Source: Prevotella sp.
GTDB lineage: Bacteria > Bacteroidota > Bacteroidia > Bacteroidales > Bacteroidaceae
Assembly: GCA_017475005.1 (NCBI GenBank)
Contig: JAFVGI010000046.1
Coordinates: 1-64,000 of the forward strand
Direction: 5' to 3'
DNA length: 64,000 nt
The position numbers and the translations under genes were made by a program. A model generated the notes under the pieces. The model did not search any database, was not told the DNA's origin, and saw nothing but the letters and a program-made list of their open reading frames with translations. The first letter of the stretch is position 1, and every line of letters begins with the position of its first letter. This document shows, in pieces, positions 23,565-32,640 of the stretch.

Positions 23565-24486
23565 CTTTATCTTCCAGCATGGAGAGATAGCTATTGTATC
23601 GTGAGAGGGCTATATAGTGTTCCTCGACAGCCTTCAGTACAGCACATCCTGGCTCATGGGTGTGGGTGCAGTTGGAGAAACGACATTCCTTTGAGAAATG
23701 GAATATCTCCTTAAAATAACTTGTCAGTTCTTCTTTCTCGATGTCAAACGTTCCGAAGCCACGTATTCCTGGTGAGTCAATAATGTATGACTGCTGCTGT
23801 GGCTGTGTTGTGGCATCACCATTATGGGGTAGGGCAATCATCTCGCTGAAGGTGGTGGTGTGTATGCCCTGATTGTGTGCATCGCTAATTCCTGCCGTAC
23901 GCAGATTAGCTCCTGGTATGAGGGTATTGATGATGGTGCTTTTTCCTACTCCGCTATGTCCGCTGAGCAGGGTTATCTTTCCCTCCATAAGTGCCCTGAG
24001 TCCTTCCATTCCCGTTCCTTCCGTGGCAGAGACAGCAATGCTTTCATATCCCACTGTGGTGTAAAGGTCTTGCATCATCTTCAGATAGCGCAGCTCGTCT
24101 TCGTCGAGCATATCAATCTTGTTGAATACCAGTACTACGGGAATGCGATATGCCTCTGCTGAGGCAAGAAAGCGGTCAATGAAAGTGGTGGATGTCTCGG
24201 GATAGTTTATGGTGACAATGAGCATTGCCTGATCAACGTTGGCAGCGATGATGCTGCTCTGCTTTGAAAGGTTAGTGGATTTACGGATGACATAGTTCTT
24301 GCGGTCTTCTATGTCGGTAATCCAATTGTCCTCACTTATCACTACTCTGTCACCTACAGCAACAGGGTTAGTGCTACGAATGCCTTTCAGACGAAAGTTT
24401 CCTTTCACCTTACAGTCAATCGTAGCACCATCATCAGTGAGTACTGTGTACCAGAACCCAGTATTCTTTATTACTAATCCGTTCAT
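23536..24486 (-). CDS. rsgA: Ribosome small subunit-dependent GTPase A (RsgA)
   Basis: 316 aa. Circularly permuted GTPase that releases late 30S assembly factors. OB-fold at the N-terminus, then G4 (FNKIDML), G1 P-loop ([18 protein letters not shown]), G3 (DSPGIRGFG) in permuted order, and a C-terminal zinc site ([14 protein letters not shown]). The start ATG shares a base with the frr stop codon (TAATG), indicating translational coupling. Confidence 0.95.
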   Translation of the reverse strand: MNGLVIKNTGFWYTVLTDDGATIDCKVKGNFRLKGIRSTNPVAVGDRVVISEDNWITDIEDRKNYVIRKSTNLSKQSSIIAANVDQAMLIVTINYPETSTTFIDRFLASAEAYRIPVVLVFNKIDMLDEDELRYLKMMQDLYTTVGYESIAVSATEGTGMEGLRALMEGKITLLSGHSGVGKSTIINTLIPGANLRTAGISDAHNQGIHTTTFSEMIALPHNGDATTQPQQQSYIIDSPGIRGFGTFDIEKEELTSYFKEIFHFSKECRFSNCTHTHEPGCAVLKAVEEHYIALSRYNSYLSMLEDKDEEKYRKGY

Positions 24487-25046
24487 TAAACGGTCATTAT
24501 CTCCTTTGTCTTCTCCTCGATGAGTTTGTCAAGTTTGGCAATAAACTTGTCGTGAATCTTCTGAAGATCATTCTCTGCATCTTTCTCAAGGTCCTCAGAC
24601 AAACCATCCTTGATGGCTTTCTTCAGCTTTTCCTTGATGTCACCACGCACATTGCGAACCTCTACCTTTGCCTTTTCAGCAATCTTGTTACATTGCTTCA
24701 TCAGCTCCTTACGACGTTCTTCTGTAGGTTGTGGGATAGCAAGGCGAATAACCTCTCCGTTGTTATCAGGAGTGATGCCGACATCGCTGTCCATGATAGC
24801 CTTCTCAATGTCGCGTATAGCCTTCTTGTCCCAAGGTTTGATGGCTATGGTACGAGCATCGGGAGTGCTGAGGTTTGCTACTTGATTCAGAGGCACTTTC
24901 ATACCGTAAGAATCGACTTTGATGCCATCGAGAATGGCAAGATTTGCACGACCAGCACGAATGTGTGACAACTGCTCCTCTAAGAACATTGCAGCCATTT
25001 CCATTCGTTCTTCAGCGTCGTTCAGAGTTGTTTTAACGTCAATCAT
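24486..25046 (-). CDS. frr: Ribosome recycling factor
   Basis: 186 aa. Splits post-termination ribosomes with EF-G. Typical features: three-helix bundle, [20 protein letters not shown] near the start, then [36 protein letters not shown], and a [20 protein letters not shown] end. Part of the minus-strand operon with rsgA and mnmA; 51 nt of microrepeat separates it from the upstream HsdR-N gene. Confidence 0.96.
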   Translation of the reverse strand: MIDVKTTLNDAEERMEMAAMFLEEQLSHIRAGRANLAILDGIKVDSYGMKVPLNQVANLSTPDARTIAIKPWDKKAIRDIEKAIMDSDVGITPDNNGEVIRLAIPQPTEERRKELMKQCNKIAEKAKVEVRNVRGDIKEKLKKAIKDGLSEDLEKDAENDLQKIHDKFIAKLDKLIEEKTKEIMTV

Positions 25047-25078
25047 AGTTTTACTTTTTTAGTATTCTGAGTAATCTG

Positions 25079-25112
25079 AATTCTCAATTGTCAATTCTCA
25101 ATTGTCAATTTC
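25079..25112. repeat. TCAATTGTCAATTC microrepeat
   Basis: Perfect alternation of AATTGTC/AATTCTC. Read on the minus strand it supplies the final IDN codons and stop of the HsdR-N protein gene. Confidence 0.7.
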
Positions 25113-25550
25113 CTTATATTCTGGTATTTCCTTCATGAAAATCCATTTGTCGTCATTCTTCTCGTAGTGCATGCATAGATGCATCAGACCATTGCTAATC
25201 ATGAGATAATCTACGTTGAGTAACATGTTGTATGTAGTAATCTGTTTTATCACCTTTGGTGTCAGTTCTACACTTTCAGCCTTGTATTCTATTATCATCC
25301 TTGGCTGGCGATTATGGTTGAAAAGTACAGAGTCACATCTCAGCTTCTTATCAGCTACCTTCAACTCCACTTCGTTGGCTAGTAATCCTTGTGGATATCC
25401 TTTCTCTGTTATCAGGAAGTGAATGAAATGTTGTCTCACCCATTCCTCAGGTGTAAGGTTTACGAAGCGTCGCCTTAGGATGTCAAGCACCTGATGCTTA
25501 CCATCTTCCGTCACCCTTATCCGTAGGTCTTTATACTCTGGTAGATTCAA
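25098..25550 (-). CDS. Type I restriction enzyme HsdR N-terminal domain-containing protein
   Basis: 150 aa. Stand-alone HsdR_N_2 domain, a PD-(D/E)XK-like nuclease fold: LTPEEWVRQHFIHFLITEKG, then KLRCDSVLFN and RMIIEYKAESVEL with the D...ExK catalytic pattern. It is common in Bacteroidota near frr or DNA metabolism genes; its role is unknown. The only usable in-frame start is TTG at 25550, inside a microrepeat and preceded directly by a TGA stop. The stop is also microrepeat-encoded. Confidence 0.82.
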   Translation of the reverse strand: MNLPEYKDLRIRVTEDGKHQVLDILRRRFVNLTPEEWVRQHFIHFLITEKGYPQGLLANEVELKVADKKLRCDSVLFNHNRQPRMIIEYKAESVELTPKVIKQITTYNMLLNVDYLMISNGLMHLCMHYEKNDDKWIFMKEIPEYKEIDN

Positions 25551-25582
25551 TTGTCAATTCTCAATTATCAATTCTCAATTAC
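25548..25582. repeat. CAATTGTCAATTCTCAATTA microrepeat
   Basis: This 35-bp tract both ends the aldo/keto reductase gene (AAT TGA) and contains the TTG start of the HsdR-N gene. Confidence 0.7.
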
Positions 25583-26405
25583 GCATCACGCAGTCAATGT
25601 TCTTCTGTAGTTGCTCTACCTTGCTGACACCAACCAGGATGGATGTTACGCCTTGCTGCTCCAATATCCAGTTCAGAGCTTCCTCGTATCTGTCCCTCAA
25701 CTTTCCAGATGCCAAAGGTGAGAAGGAGATGAATCCAATACCATGTTTATGGCAGTATTCCAATATTCCCTCTTCCTGTGGTGCTCTGTCGATAAGGTTC
25801 AGGCGTCCTTGGTATATCAGCAATGGCACATCATGTGCTGCAAGATATTCTCTTGCCACCTTCAGTGCCTCCAGTGGCCATCGTGAGATACCTACATAGA
25901 GGGCCTTTCCCTGACGTACTATGTCAACGAGAGCCTGAAGAGTCTCCTCTAACGGTGTGTTAGGGTCGTAGCGGTGTGAATAGAACAAATCTACATAATC
26001 CAACTGCATACGTTTCAGACTTTGGTCGATGCTGGCCATCAGATACTTCCTTGACCCCCAGTTTCCATAAGGCCCCTGCCACATGTCATATCCAGCCTTT
26101 GAGGCAATAAACATCTCGTCGCGATAAGGACGGAAGTCGTCATGCATCAGCTTCCCGAAATTCTCTTCTGCTGCACCATATGGAGGACCATAGTTGTTGG
26201 CTAAATCGAAATGTGTGATGCCGTGATCAAAGGCATAATGAGTTATTTCTCTCTGACGATCCCAAGGGGCATCATAGCCAAAGTTATGCCAAAAACCAAG
26301 ACTGATCTTTGGGAGCAGAATACCAGAACATCCACAACGCTGATACATCTTGTCCTCGTTGGCATACCTCTCAGGACTTGCAATATAGTTCTCTCTTAAT
26401 ACCAT
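25575..26405 (-). CDS. Aldo/keto reductase, shortened YghZ-like
   Basis: 276 aa against about 330-346 for the YghZ/GpgR group it resembles. NADPH-dependent carbonyl reductase fold. The catalytic tetrad is visible: D in HFDLANNYG, Y in the same block, K in FIASKAGYDMW and H in DLFYSHRYD. After FSPLASGKL about 50 residues normally present are missing before NWILEQQGVTSILVGVSK, and the C-terminus ends at VMRN, where a microrepeat supplies the stop. It may be an internally deleted, truncated enzyme. First gene of an operon with a strong promoter. Confidence 0.85.
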   Translation of the reverse strand: MVLRENYIASPERYANEDKMYQRCGCSGILLPKISLGFWHNFGYDAPWDRQREITHYAFDHGITHFDLANNYGPPYGAAEENFGKLMHDDFRPYRDEMFIASKAGYDMWQGPYGNWGSRKYLMASIDQSLKRMQLDYVDLFYSHRYDPNTPLEETLQALVDIVRQGKALYVGISRWPLEALKVAREYLAAHDVPLLIYQGRLNLIDRAPQEEGILEYCHKHGIGFISFSPLASGKLRDRYEEALNWILEQQGVTSILVGVSKVEQLQKNIDCVMRN

Positions 26406-26432
26406 ATTATATACTTATAATTTCTTTTGGCA

Positions 26433-26464
26433 CAAAGGTACAATTAAGTTATGAGAAATACAAA
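26433..26464 (-). promoter_or_regulatory. Promoter of the AKR-HsdR-N-frr-rsgA-mnmA operon
   Basis: TACCTTTG (26440-26433) and TTTG (26464-26461), exact 20-bp spacer, on the minus strand. Confidence 0.75.
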
Positions 26465-26498
26465 TAAAAATACATTTTTTTATTTTTTAATCTCTTAA

Positions 26499-27689
26499 TC
26501 ACCTCAACTTGTTCTTGTTATAGGTCCTTCTGACATAAGCAAAGAAGAATAAAACTCCTATTATGTTCACAATAGCAGAAATCCAGAATGCTGTACTATA
26601 TCCAGACAATTCTGATGCGATACCACCTACTACCACTCCTGCTCCTACACCAACATCCCATGATGTCAGCATTGAGGAGTTTGCTGTTCCTCTGCGATTG
26701 TTGGGTGCCAGATTCACAAACATCGTCTGCACAGCAGGAAACATGTGTCCATTACCAAGACCAAGTATTACGGCACATCCGAAGAATCCCCAGTAGTTAT
26801 GAATGGCAGCAAAGGCAAGGTACGAGAAAACAGAGATACACATTCCGACGGTTGCATTATGAACGACTCTTCCTGCGCGAAGTGATTTGCTGCCAGTAAG
26901 TCGTGATACCATAAGACTAACGGAAAGTATCAGGAAGAAGGCTGCTGCCCCTTGTGTCATACCTAACTCTTCTTTTGAATAGATGGCAAGATATGTTGAC
27001 AATACTCCGTATGAAAACGATAACATAGCAAGCATCAATCCTACGGACCATCCCTTAACCAGGAAGAATCTGTCAAGAGAGAGAGGAGATTTCTTTGGTG
27101 GCACAAGGCCTGCTGCTATCTTTGATGGGGGAGTATGCTTAACTGTCTTACTAATCAGAAATCCTGATGCAGCCATCAGAAATGATAACAGGAAGATTGC
27201 CTGGAAATTTCCCCATACCTCATATATATATATACCGACAGTAGGAGAGATGGCAGTAGCAAGATTATTTGAGAGACCGTAGTAACCAATTCCCTCTGCA
27301 CGTCTTTCTGCTGGCAGTACATCGATGGCAACAGTGCTGTTTGATACGGTTACTGTACCAAAAGGTCCTCCGTGAAGTGTGCGTATTATAGCAAAGAGAA
27401 TCAGCGAACCTCCTATGAGATATCCCAAGAAGAAGGTGGCAAAGAGTCCGTATGACAGAAGTAAAACAGTCTTTCTGTTGTAGGTGTCAACGATATATCC
27501 GGAAAAGACACGTGCCAGAAGGGCCATGATGGTATATCCTGACAATACTACTCCGATAGTGTGTTTTCCAGAGCCAAATTCTTCAGAAAGATAAAGAGGT
27601 AAAATTGGCATAATCAGCATGAACGAAAAGAAAATCATGAAATTTGCTGACCATACCTTTATATAATTATGATTCCATAGTGTGGACAC
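26499..27689 (-). CDS. MFS transporter
   Basis: 396 aa with about 12 TM segments. The major-facilitator loop 2-3 motif appears as ARVFSGYIVDTYNRKTVLLL, and motif C-like Gly-rich helices follow (HGGPFGTVTVSN). Resembles drug- or sugar-efflux MFS proteins; the substrate cannot be inferred. Start is GTG at 27689, sharing a base with the stop of the upstream lipid-kinase gene, so the two are translationally coupled. Confidence 0.87.
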   Translation of the reverse strand: MSTLWNHNYIKVWSANFMIFFSFMLIMPILPLYLSEEFGSGKHTIGVVLSGYTIMALLARVFSGYIVDTYNRKTVLLLSYGLFATFFLGYLIGGSLILFAIIRTLHGGPFGTVTVSNSTVAIDVLPAERRAEGIGYYGLSNNLATAISPTVGIYIYEVWGNFQAIFLLSFLMAASGFLISKTVKHTPPSKIAAGLVPPKKSPLSLDRFFLVKGWSVGLMLAMLSFSYGVLSTYLAIYSKEELGMTQGAAAFFLILSVSLMVSRLTGSKSLRAGRVVHNATVGMCISVFSYLAFAAIHNYWGFFGCAVILGLGNGHMFPAVQTMFVNLAPNNRRGTANSSMLTSWDVGVGAGVVVGGIASELSGYSTAFWISAIVNIIGVLFFFAYVRRTYNKNKLR

Positions 27690-28627
27690 TATTCAATAAT
27701 GAAATTTATCTCTTCTTTTTCGATGTCGATGCGGAGTGGGGAATTGCTTACCTGTGTAGGATGTCCGTCAACAGATACGGGAAGATTCTTGCTGCCTTCT
27801 ATTTCTACTTTCGTAGTGCGATACAACCTTATGCGTTTATGGTTTAGCATCTCACCCTTCAAGAATAAGTATATGCCGTTGATGAGTTGTGTCAGTCCTG
27901 AACGACGTACTATCGTTACATCCAGCATACCGTTATATGGCACAGCACTTGGTGTCTGATGATATCCCCATGCGCTACCTATACACATCGTCATAACGCG
28001 ATGATTCTCTGTCATTCCGTTGATGGTATATTTTATTTCGTATGCCATACGTTGGAAGAGCATCATAATCAGCGAAACGGTAAAAGACAGTTTTCTTGAG
28101 AACAGAGCTTTTCGGGTGTTTTGTCTTATGGCATGAATGCGTGCCAAGAGTCCTACGTTTACGCAATTCAGGAAGTACTGCTGTTGTTCGTTATTCTCTT
28201 TGTCCACATATCTCAGGCATCCTACATCAACGGTGCGGATGCGATGATTCTGGATGGCTTTCACAGCCTGCTCGATGTTCTTGCGTGAGAATCCCCAGAA
28301 AGCAGCAAAGTCATTGATGGCGCCGTTAGGAATAACACCAAGACTGATTCTTTCGCGTACCTGTTTTTCTACCTTCATGAGGCAGTTGACAGCATCGTTC
28401 AAGGCACTGTCACCACCAATGATTATGATGTCGTCATAACCATTGTTAATCATCATAGTCACCAGTCTCGATACACTCTGCTGCTTCTCGCTCTGCACGA
28501 TGTCATACTCTACTTCGTATTCCTGAAGTAAAGCCTCAATCTTCTCACGTCGCTTTGCAGCATCCTCGTAAGGACTATGAAAAGGGCAATATATAATACC
28601 TGTTTTCAATTTGGTTTCAAGTTTCAA
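27689..28627 (-). CDS. Diacylglycerol/lipid kinase family protein
   Basis: 312 aa. The DAGK catalytic fold is recognisable: IIYCPFHSP at the start, IIIIGGDSALNDAVN where the GGDGT nucleotide loop should be, then LGVIPNGAINDFA and LPVSVDGHP. The glycine of GGDG is replaced by serine, which may alter activity. The only in-frame start codons are TTGs at 28627 and 28609, both within a TTGAAACTTGAAAC microrepeat that follows a TGA, so the first residues (KLETKLK) are repeat-derived. Confidence 0.8.
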   Translation of the reverse strand: MKLETKLKTGIIYCPFHSPYEDAAKRREKIEALLQEYEVEYDIVQSEKQQSVSRLVTMMINNGYDDIIIIGGDSALNDAVNCLMKVEKQVRERISLGVIPNGAINDFAAFWGFSRKNIEQAVKAIQNHRIRTVDVGCLRYVDKENNEQQQYFLNCVNVGLLARIHAIRQNTRKALFSRKLSFTVSLIMMLFQRMAYEIKYTINGMTENHRVMTMCIGSAWGYHQTPSAVPYNGMLDVTIVRRSGLTQLINGIYLFLKGEMLNHKRIRLYRTTKVEIEGSKNLPVSVDGHPTQVSNSPLRIDIEKEEINFIIE

Positions 28628-28680
28628 TTTTCAGTAGTTTCAAGTTTCAATAACCAATAACCGTTAATCGTTAACCGTTA
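28608..28680. repeat. TTTCAAGTTTCAA / GTTAATCGTTAACC microrepeat
   Basis: Lies between miaA and the lipid-kinase gene. It encodes the last residues and stop of miaA (ITVND) and the start of the kinase gene. Confidence 0.65.
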
Positions 28681-29404
28681 TCTCCTCATTATACGGCCTC
28701 CAGTCTATTGTAAATCCGCGTCGTTCCATTCCTCTGAACCATGTCATCTGTCTCTTAGCGAACTGATGTATGGCAATCTCTAGCAGGTGAACCATTTCGT
28801 CGTATGAATACTCGCCCAGAATGTATTTCGTCAAGTATTTATACTCTAGTCCGTATGCTATGAGTCGTTCAGCAGGAACACCTTCGTCAAGCAAACCTCT
28901 CACCTCGTCAACCATTCCCTCCTCTAAGCGGGCATATAGTCGTTGCGTGATGCGCTCTCGTCTCAATTCTCGAGGAATGCTGATGCCTATCAAGGTGTAT
29001 CCGTTAAACTGGTTACTCCCTAAATAGCCCTTAAGCACACCTTCGATATACAAACCTGTGCCACCACATAGGATAGGGCGCTTGCCACGTGCTACGATGT
29101 TTTCGTAAGCCTTGTGGAAATCTTGCAGGTAGCGATATAGATTGTATCGTTCCCCTGGTTCTGCGATGTCTATGAGGTGATAAGGAATTTTCTTGCCATC
29201 TACCTCATAATCCTTCAGGTCCTTTCCTGATCCGATGTCCATGCGTCGATATACCTGTCTGGAGTCAGCAGAAAGAATCTCGCCACCGATTTGTGCTGCC
29301 AATTTTGTGGCAATACGTGTCTTGCCACAGGCAGTGGGACCTGTTATGACAATCAGGTTATTGATAGAGATAACGTTTGATACTCCTCTTTGGAGTCTTC
29401 TCAA
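28664..29404 (-). CDS. miaA: tRNA dimethylallyltransferase MiaA, short form
   Basis: 246 aa against about 300-316 for usual MiaA. Transfers a dimethylallyl group to A37 of UNN-decoding tRNAs. P-loop VITGPTACGKTRIATKLAAQ, ILSADSRQVYRRMDIGSGK, LCGGTGLYI and the C-terminal AIHQFAKRQMTWFRG are present. The helical insertion normally following GGTGLYI (Lh..L...DP.....IHPND) is missing, so this may be the shorter paralogue found alongside full MiaA in Bacteroidales. Starts at TTG 29404, overlapping the fadD-like gene by 47 bp. Confidence 0.85.
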   Translation of the reverse strand: MRRLQRGVSNVISINNLIVITGPTACGKTRIATKLAAQIGGEILSADSRQVYRRMDIGSGKDLKDYEVDGKKIPYHLIDIAEPGERYNLYRYLQDFHKAYENIVARGKRPILCGGTGLYIEGVLKGYLGSNQFNGYTLIGISIPRELRRERITQRLYARLEEGMVDEVRGLLDEGVPAERLIAYGLEYKYLTKYILGEYSYDEMVHLLEIAIHQFAKRQMTWFRGMERRGFTIDWRPYNEEITVND

Positions 29405-31016
29405 ATTCTTCGTCGTGAATCTCTATGTGTGACACCTTGCAGTATGCAGGCTGTGACTCGTTGAGAGTCTGAAGATTCTGGTTCATCAGGTTGATTACGT
29501 CCTCGCTCGACATGTTTCTGGCTGCACAAGTCTCAATGTCTGGATGAACGAGGGCAACCAGCTTCTGGTCACGCTGTACTACGATGCACTCGTTGACAAG
29601 AGGCAATGAGTTCAGTGCATCCTCAATCTCTTCTGGGAAGATATTCTGTCCGGAAGGTCCGAGAAGCATGTTCTTTGAGCGTCCCTTGATGAAGATGTTA
29701 CCCTTGCGGTCCATGATGCCGAGGTCGCCGGTATGATACCATCCGTTCTTGTCAATAGTTTCAGCAGTAGCCTCCTCGTTCTTGTAGTATCCCAGCATTA
29801 CGTTCATACCACGAGCAAGAATTTCGCCTGGCTGACGATGTGGATGTTTGCTGTCTATCTTTACCTCCATGTGTACAACCTGTCTGCCACAAGAGCCTGC
29901 CTTGTGTGTTGTCCAGTCTGCATATGAGATGATAGGAGCACATTCTGTAGCACCATAACCTACTGTGATAGGGAATTTTATAGATTTCATAAAATGCTCT
30001 ACCTCCTGATTGAGGGCAGCACCACCGACGATAATTTCGTAAAGGTTTCCACCAAAGGCATCATATACCTGATTCTTAATCTTTTCCTTTATCTTAGCTC
30101 CCAAAATAGGAGTGCTCATCATCACGCGGATAGCAGGAGAGACTTTTGGGAATACTTTTTTGCGGATAATCTTCTCTATGATGAGAGGTACAGCAATGAT
30201 GATAACAGGCTTTATGTCTCTGAAAGCCTGTGCTACTACGGCAGGCGATGGAATACGTGTGAGATAGAAGATGTGACAACCGCTCATGAATTCCTTCACA
30301 AATTCAAATGCCATTCCATACATATGTGCCATAGGCAATATAGAAATGGTGTTGTCACCAGGATGCAGATGCTTGTCAAGTACCTGGTTTGCGAAGTCGA
30401 GGTTTGACCACATGGCACGATAAGGAATCATCACACCCTTCGAGAAACCTGTTGTTCCGGAGGTGTAGTTGATGAGTGCCAACTCCTCTGGACTTTGTTC
30501 CTTGTAGTAGTTTACGTCATCCTTACGGAAATATTTTGGGAATTTCTCACCATAAAGCCTGTTGAGGTTTTCACGTGCATAGTAGAGCTTCTCAGAACGA
30601 GATACCATCAGTGAGAAGTCAGGTATATTAATGATACCCTCCAAAGCAGGCATCTTGTCTGGTGTTATCTCCTCTGCTACAACGTCGCCCACGAAAAGCA
30701 AGCGAGCCTCAGAGTGGTTCACAATATGGTGAATCTGGTCAGCCGTAAACTCATGCAGTATTGGAACGGCTACAGCACCGTATGTCAGAGTAGCAAGGAA
30801 GGCAACAGCCCAATGGCTCATATTGCGCCCACATAAGGCTATCTTGTCACCACGCTGAATACCACTGTTTTCAAACAGGATATGTAGCTTTTCAATTTTT
30901 CTTGCCACATCATGATATTGCAGAGTGGCACCCTTGTAATCTGTAAGTGCATCAAGTTCCCAATTTTTCTTGATACTGTCCTCAATACACTGATTAAAGC
31001 TTTTTATTTCTTCCAT
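29358..31016 (-). CDS. AMP-binding protein, long-chain fatty acid-CoA ligase-like
   Basis: 552 aa. ANL-superfamily adenylate-forming enzyme: P-loop YTSGTTGFSKGVMIPY, VGYGATECAPIIS (A5), WYHTGDLGIMDRKGNIFIKG (A7-A8) and GQNIFPEEIEDALNS, with the catalytic lysine region TPKRSIKRYL at the end. Likely activates fatty acids to acyl-CoA or acyl-AMP in the cytoplasm; chain length unknown. Heads a group with miaA, the lipid kinase and the MFS transporter. Confidence 0.88.
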   Translation of the reverse strand: MEEIKSFNQCIEDSIKKNWELDALTDYKGATLQYHDVARKIEKLHILFENSGIQRGDKIALCGRNMSHWAVAFLATLTYGAVAVPILHEFTADQIHHIVNHSEARLLFVGDVVAEEITPDKMPALEGIINIPDFSLMVSRSEKLYYARENLNRLYGEKFPKYFRKDDVNYYKEQSPEELALINYTSGTTGFSKGVMIPYRAMWSNLDFANQVLDKHLHPGDNTISILPMAHMYGMAFEFVKEFMSGCHIFYLTRIPSPAVVAQAFRDIKPVIIIAVPLIIEKIIRKKVFPKVSPAIRVMMSTPILGAKIKEKIKNQVYDAFGGNLYEIIVGGAALNQEVEHFMKSIKFPITVGYGATECAPIISYADWTTHKAGSCGRQVVHMEVKIDSKHPHRQPGEILARGMNVMLGYYKNEEATAETIDKNGWYHTGDLGIMDRKGNIFIKGRSKNMLLGPSGQNIFPEEIEDALNSLPLVNECIVVQRDQKLVALVHPDIETCAARNMSSEDVINLMNQNLQTLNESQPAYCKVSHIEIHDEEFEKTPKRSIKRYLYQ

Positions 31017-31053
31017 TTGGTAGATTTAATTGCTCAAATTCATAAATTCTGTG

Positions 31054-31085
31054 CAAAGGTATATTTTTTTTTGCACACTCGCAAA
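31054..31085 (-). promoter_or_regulatory. Promoter of the fadD-like gene group
   Basis: TACCTTTG (31061-31054) and TTTG (31085-31082) with a 20-bp spacer on the minus strand. Confidence 0.75.
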
Positions 31086-31170
31086 TAAAAGTGTGCATTT
31101 TTTACCTAAAAGATAAAAATAATTCATTTTTCTTGTTTTCTGTTCACCTTCTACCATAGTTTGAGCCAAT

Positions 31171-31212
31171 GAAAAAGTCAGGGTTTGCATGTCATGAGAC
31201 ACACAAGCCCTG
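31171..31212 (-). terminator. Terminator of the iron alcohol dehydrogenase gene
   Basis: On the minus strand CAGGGCTTG (31212-31204) pairs with CAAACCCTG (31187-31179, one GU), followed by ACTTTTTC. Confidence 0.7.
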
Positions 31213-31235
31213 TTCCTTTTGTATTTGTTGTAGAT

Positions 31236-32423
31236 TTATCCGCGAGCCATGTTGTATATGGCTTCCATGTCTTTTGCGTCAAGGACTTTTAAAGCTCCAC
31301 ATGTGGAAGTGTAATTGCGACTGCACTTACGTGCCATTTCCTTTATCTCTGTGTCTGTGATGTCACGACCTATGAGTTCCTTGATGTTTATTGGCATACC
31401 GATGGCATGATAGAAATGCTCTACGGCTTCTATACCTTTGAGGGCTGTTCCTTCTGGGTCAGAGAAATCATTAGGGACATCCATTACATTTACAGCAAAG
31501 CGTACGAAGCGGCTGAGGTTTTCGTGCATTACATATCGTGCCCAGCTGGGCCATACTGCCGCAAGACCTGCACCATGTGTAACATCGAACATTCCGCTTA
31601 GTTCGTGTTCTAACTGATGGGTTGCCCAGTCATCGCTGATACCACAGCCGGTGAGCCCCCAATGGGCTATGCTGCCACCCCACATAATCTGGGCACGCTG
31701 GCGATAGTCGTTTGGATTTTTCAGTACGTCAAAGACGGCTGTCTTCATACGACGCAAAACTGACTCGGCAAGGTCTGTGGTGAGGTCCATGTCGTCGTCT
31801 TTGGTGAAATAGCGCTCCATGGTGTGCATCATCATATCGGTAACACCTGCTGCTGTCTGATATGGAGGCAGGGTAAAAGTGCGTTCCGGATTCATAATGG
31901 CGAATTTGGGACGCAGGATATCACTTGAAAATCCCAGTTTCACATCACCATCTTCATTGGTGATAACAGATGCCTCACTCATCTCGCTGCCTGCAGCAGG
32001 AATGGTGAGGACGGAGGCAACAGGAAGTGCCTTGGTGAGTTCCTCCTTTTGGAGGTAATAGTCCCATACCTCGACGTTAGGATTAGCAACCCCCATAGCG
32101 ATGGCTTTGCCAGAATCGATGACACTGCCGCCACCGATGGCAAGGATGAAATTTACGTCTTCCTCGAGACAGCATGCGATGCCTTCATGTACCAGAGAGA
32201 GACGAGGATTTGGCACAACACCTCCGAGCTTGATGAAATCAATACCCTCGTTGCTGAGGATGGTACAGATTTTCTCAAGCAATCCTGAACGGATGGCGTT
32301 CTGGCCACCATAGTGTACCAGCACCTTCGTGCCACCATATTTCTTTACCATTTGTGCTACTTGTTCTTCTGAACTCTTGCCAAACACTACCTCGGTAGGG
32401 GCGTAATAGATGAAATCTTTCAT
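31236..32423 (-). CDS. Iron-containing alcohol dehydrogenase (YqhD/butanol dehydrogenase-like)
   Basis: 395 aa. NAD(P)H-dependent, divalent-metal alcohol or aldehyde reductase. The GGGSVIDSGKAIA nucleotide-binding motif near residue 100, then TIPAAGSEMSEASVITNE, and metal ligands in GVTDMMMHTMERYF (D/H), HQLEHELSGMFDVTHGAGLA (H, H) are present. Closest in pattern to BdhA/YqhD (butanol dehydrogenase) enzymes that reduce short-chain aldehydes. Single gene with its own terminator; upstream DNA is microrepeat-rich. Confidence 0.92.
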   Translation of the reverse strand: MKDFIYYAPTEVVFGKSSEEQVAQMVKKYGGTKVLVHYGGQNAIRSGLLEKICTILSNEGIDFIKLGGVVPNPRLSLVHEGIACCLEEDVNFILAIGGGSVIDSGKAIAMGVANPNVEVWDYYLQKEELTKALPVASVLTIPAAGSEMSEASVITNEDGDVKLGFSSDILRPKFAIMNPERTFTLPPYQTAAGVTDMMMHTMERYFTKDDDMDLTTDLAESVLRRMKTAVFDVLKNPNDYRQRAQIMWGGSIAHWGLTGCGISDDWATHQLEHELSGMFDVTHGAGLAAVWPSWARYVMHENLSRFVRFAVNVMDVPNDFSDPEGTALKGIEAVEHFYHAIGMPINIKELIGRDITDTEIKEMARKCSRNYTSTCGALKVLDAKDMEAIYNMARG

Positions 32424-32446
32424 TTTGTTTATTATTTTAAAGTTTA

Positions 32447-32545
32447 GAGGTTATGGGTTATGGGTTATGGGTTATGGGTTATGGACCTTAGACCTTTGAC
32501 CTTTGACATTTCACGTTTCACATTTCACATTTCACCTTTGACCTT
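32447..32545. repeat. GGTTATG / TTTGACC / TTTCACA microrepeat tract
   Basis: Five GGTTATG units (about 32451-32487), then TTTGACC and TTTCACATTTCAC units, in the divergent spacer between the alcohol dehydrogenase and DMT transporter genes. Confidence 0.7.
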
Positions 32546-32605
32546 TTTTCGTTTGCAAAAATATAAAATAATATTGGTAAAACGATGATTTTCATAAATT
32601 TTTAT

Positions 32606-32613
32606 TAATTTTG
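32606..32613 (+). promoter_or_regulatory. Promoter -7 element of the DMT transporter gene
   Basis: TAATTTTG, 28 nt before the ATG. No clear -33 element. Confidence 0.5.
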
Positions 32614-32640
32614 CCACCAATTTGAAAACCATTTGGTAAT

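Noticed and set aside
26425..26445. Sigma-54 promoter at TTTGGCACAAAGG
   Set aside because: The GG-N10 position has CA instead of GC, and the sequence is explained by the minus-strand TACCTTTG promoter.
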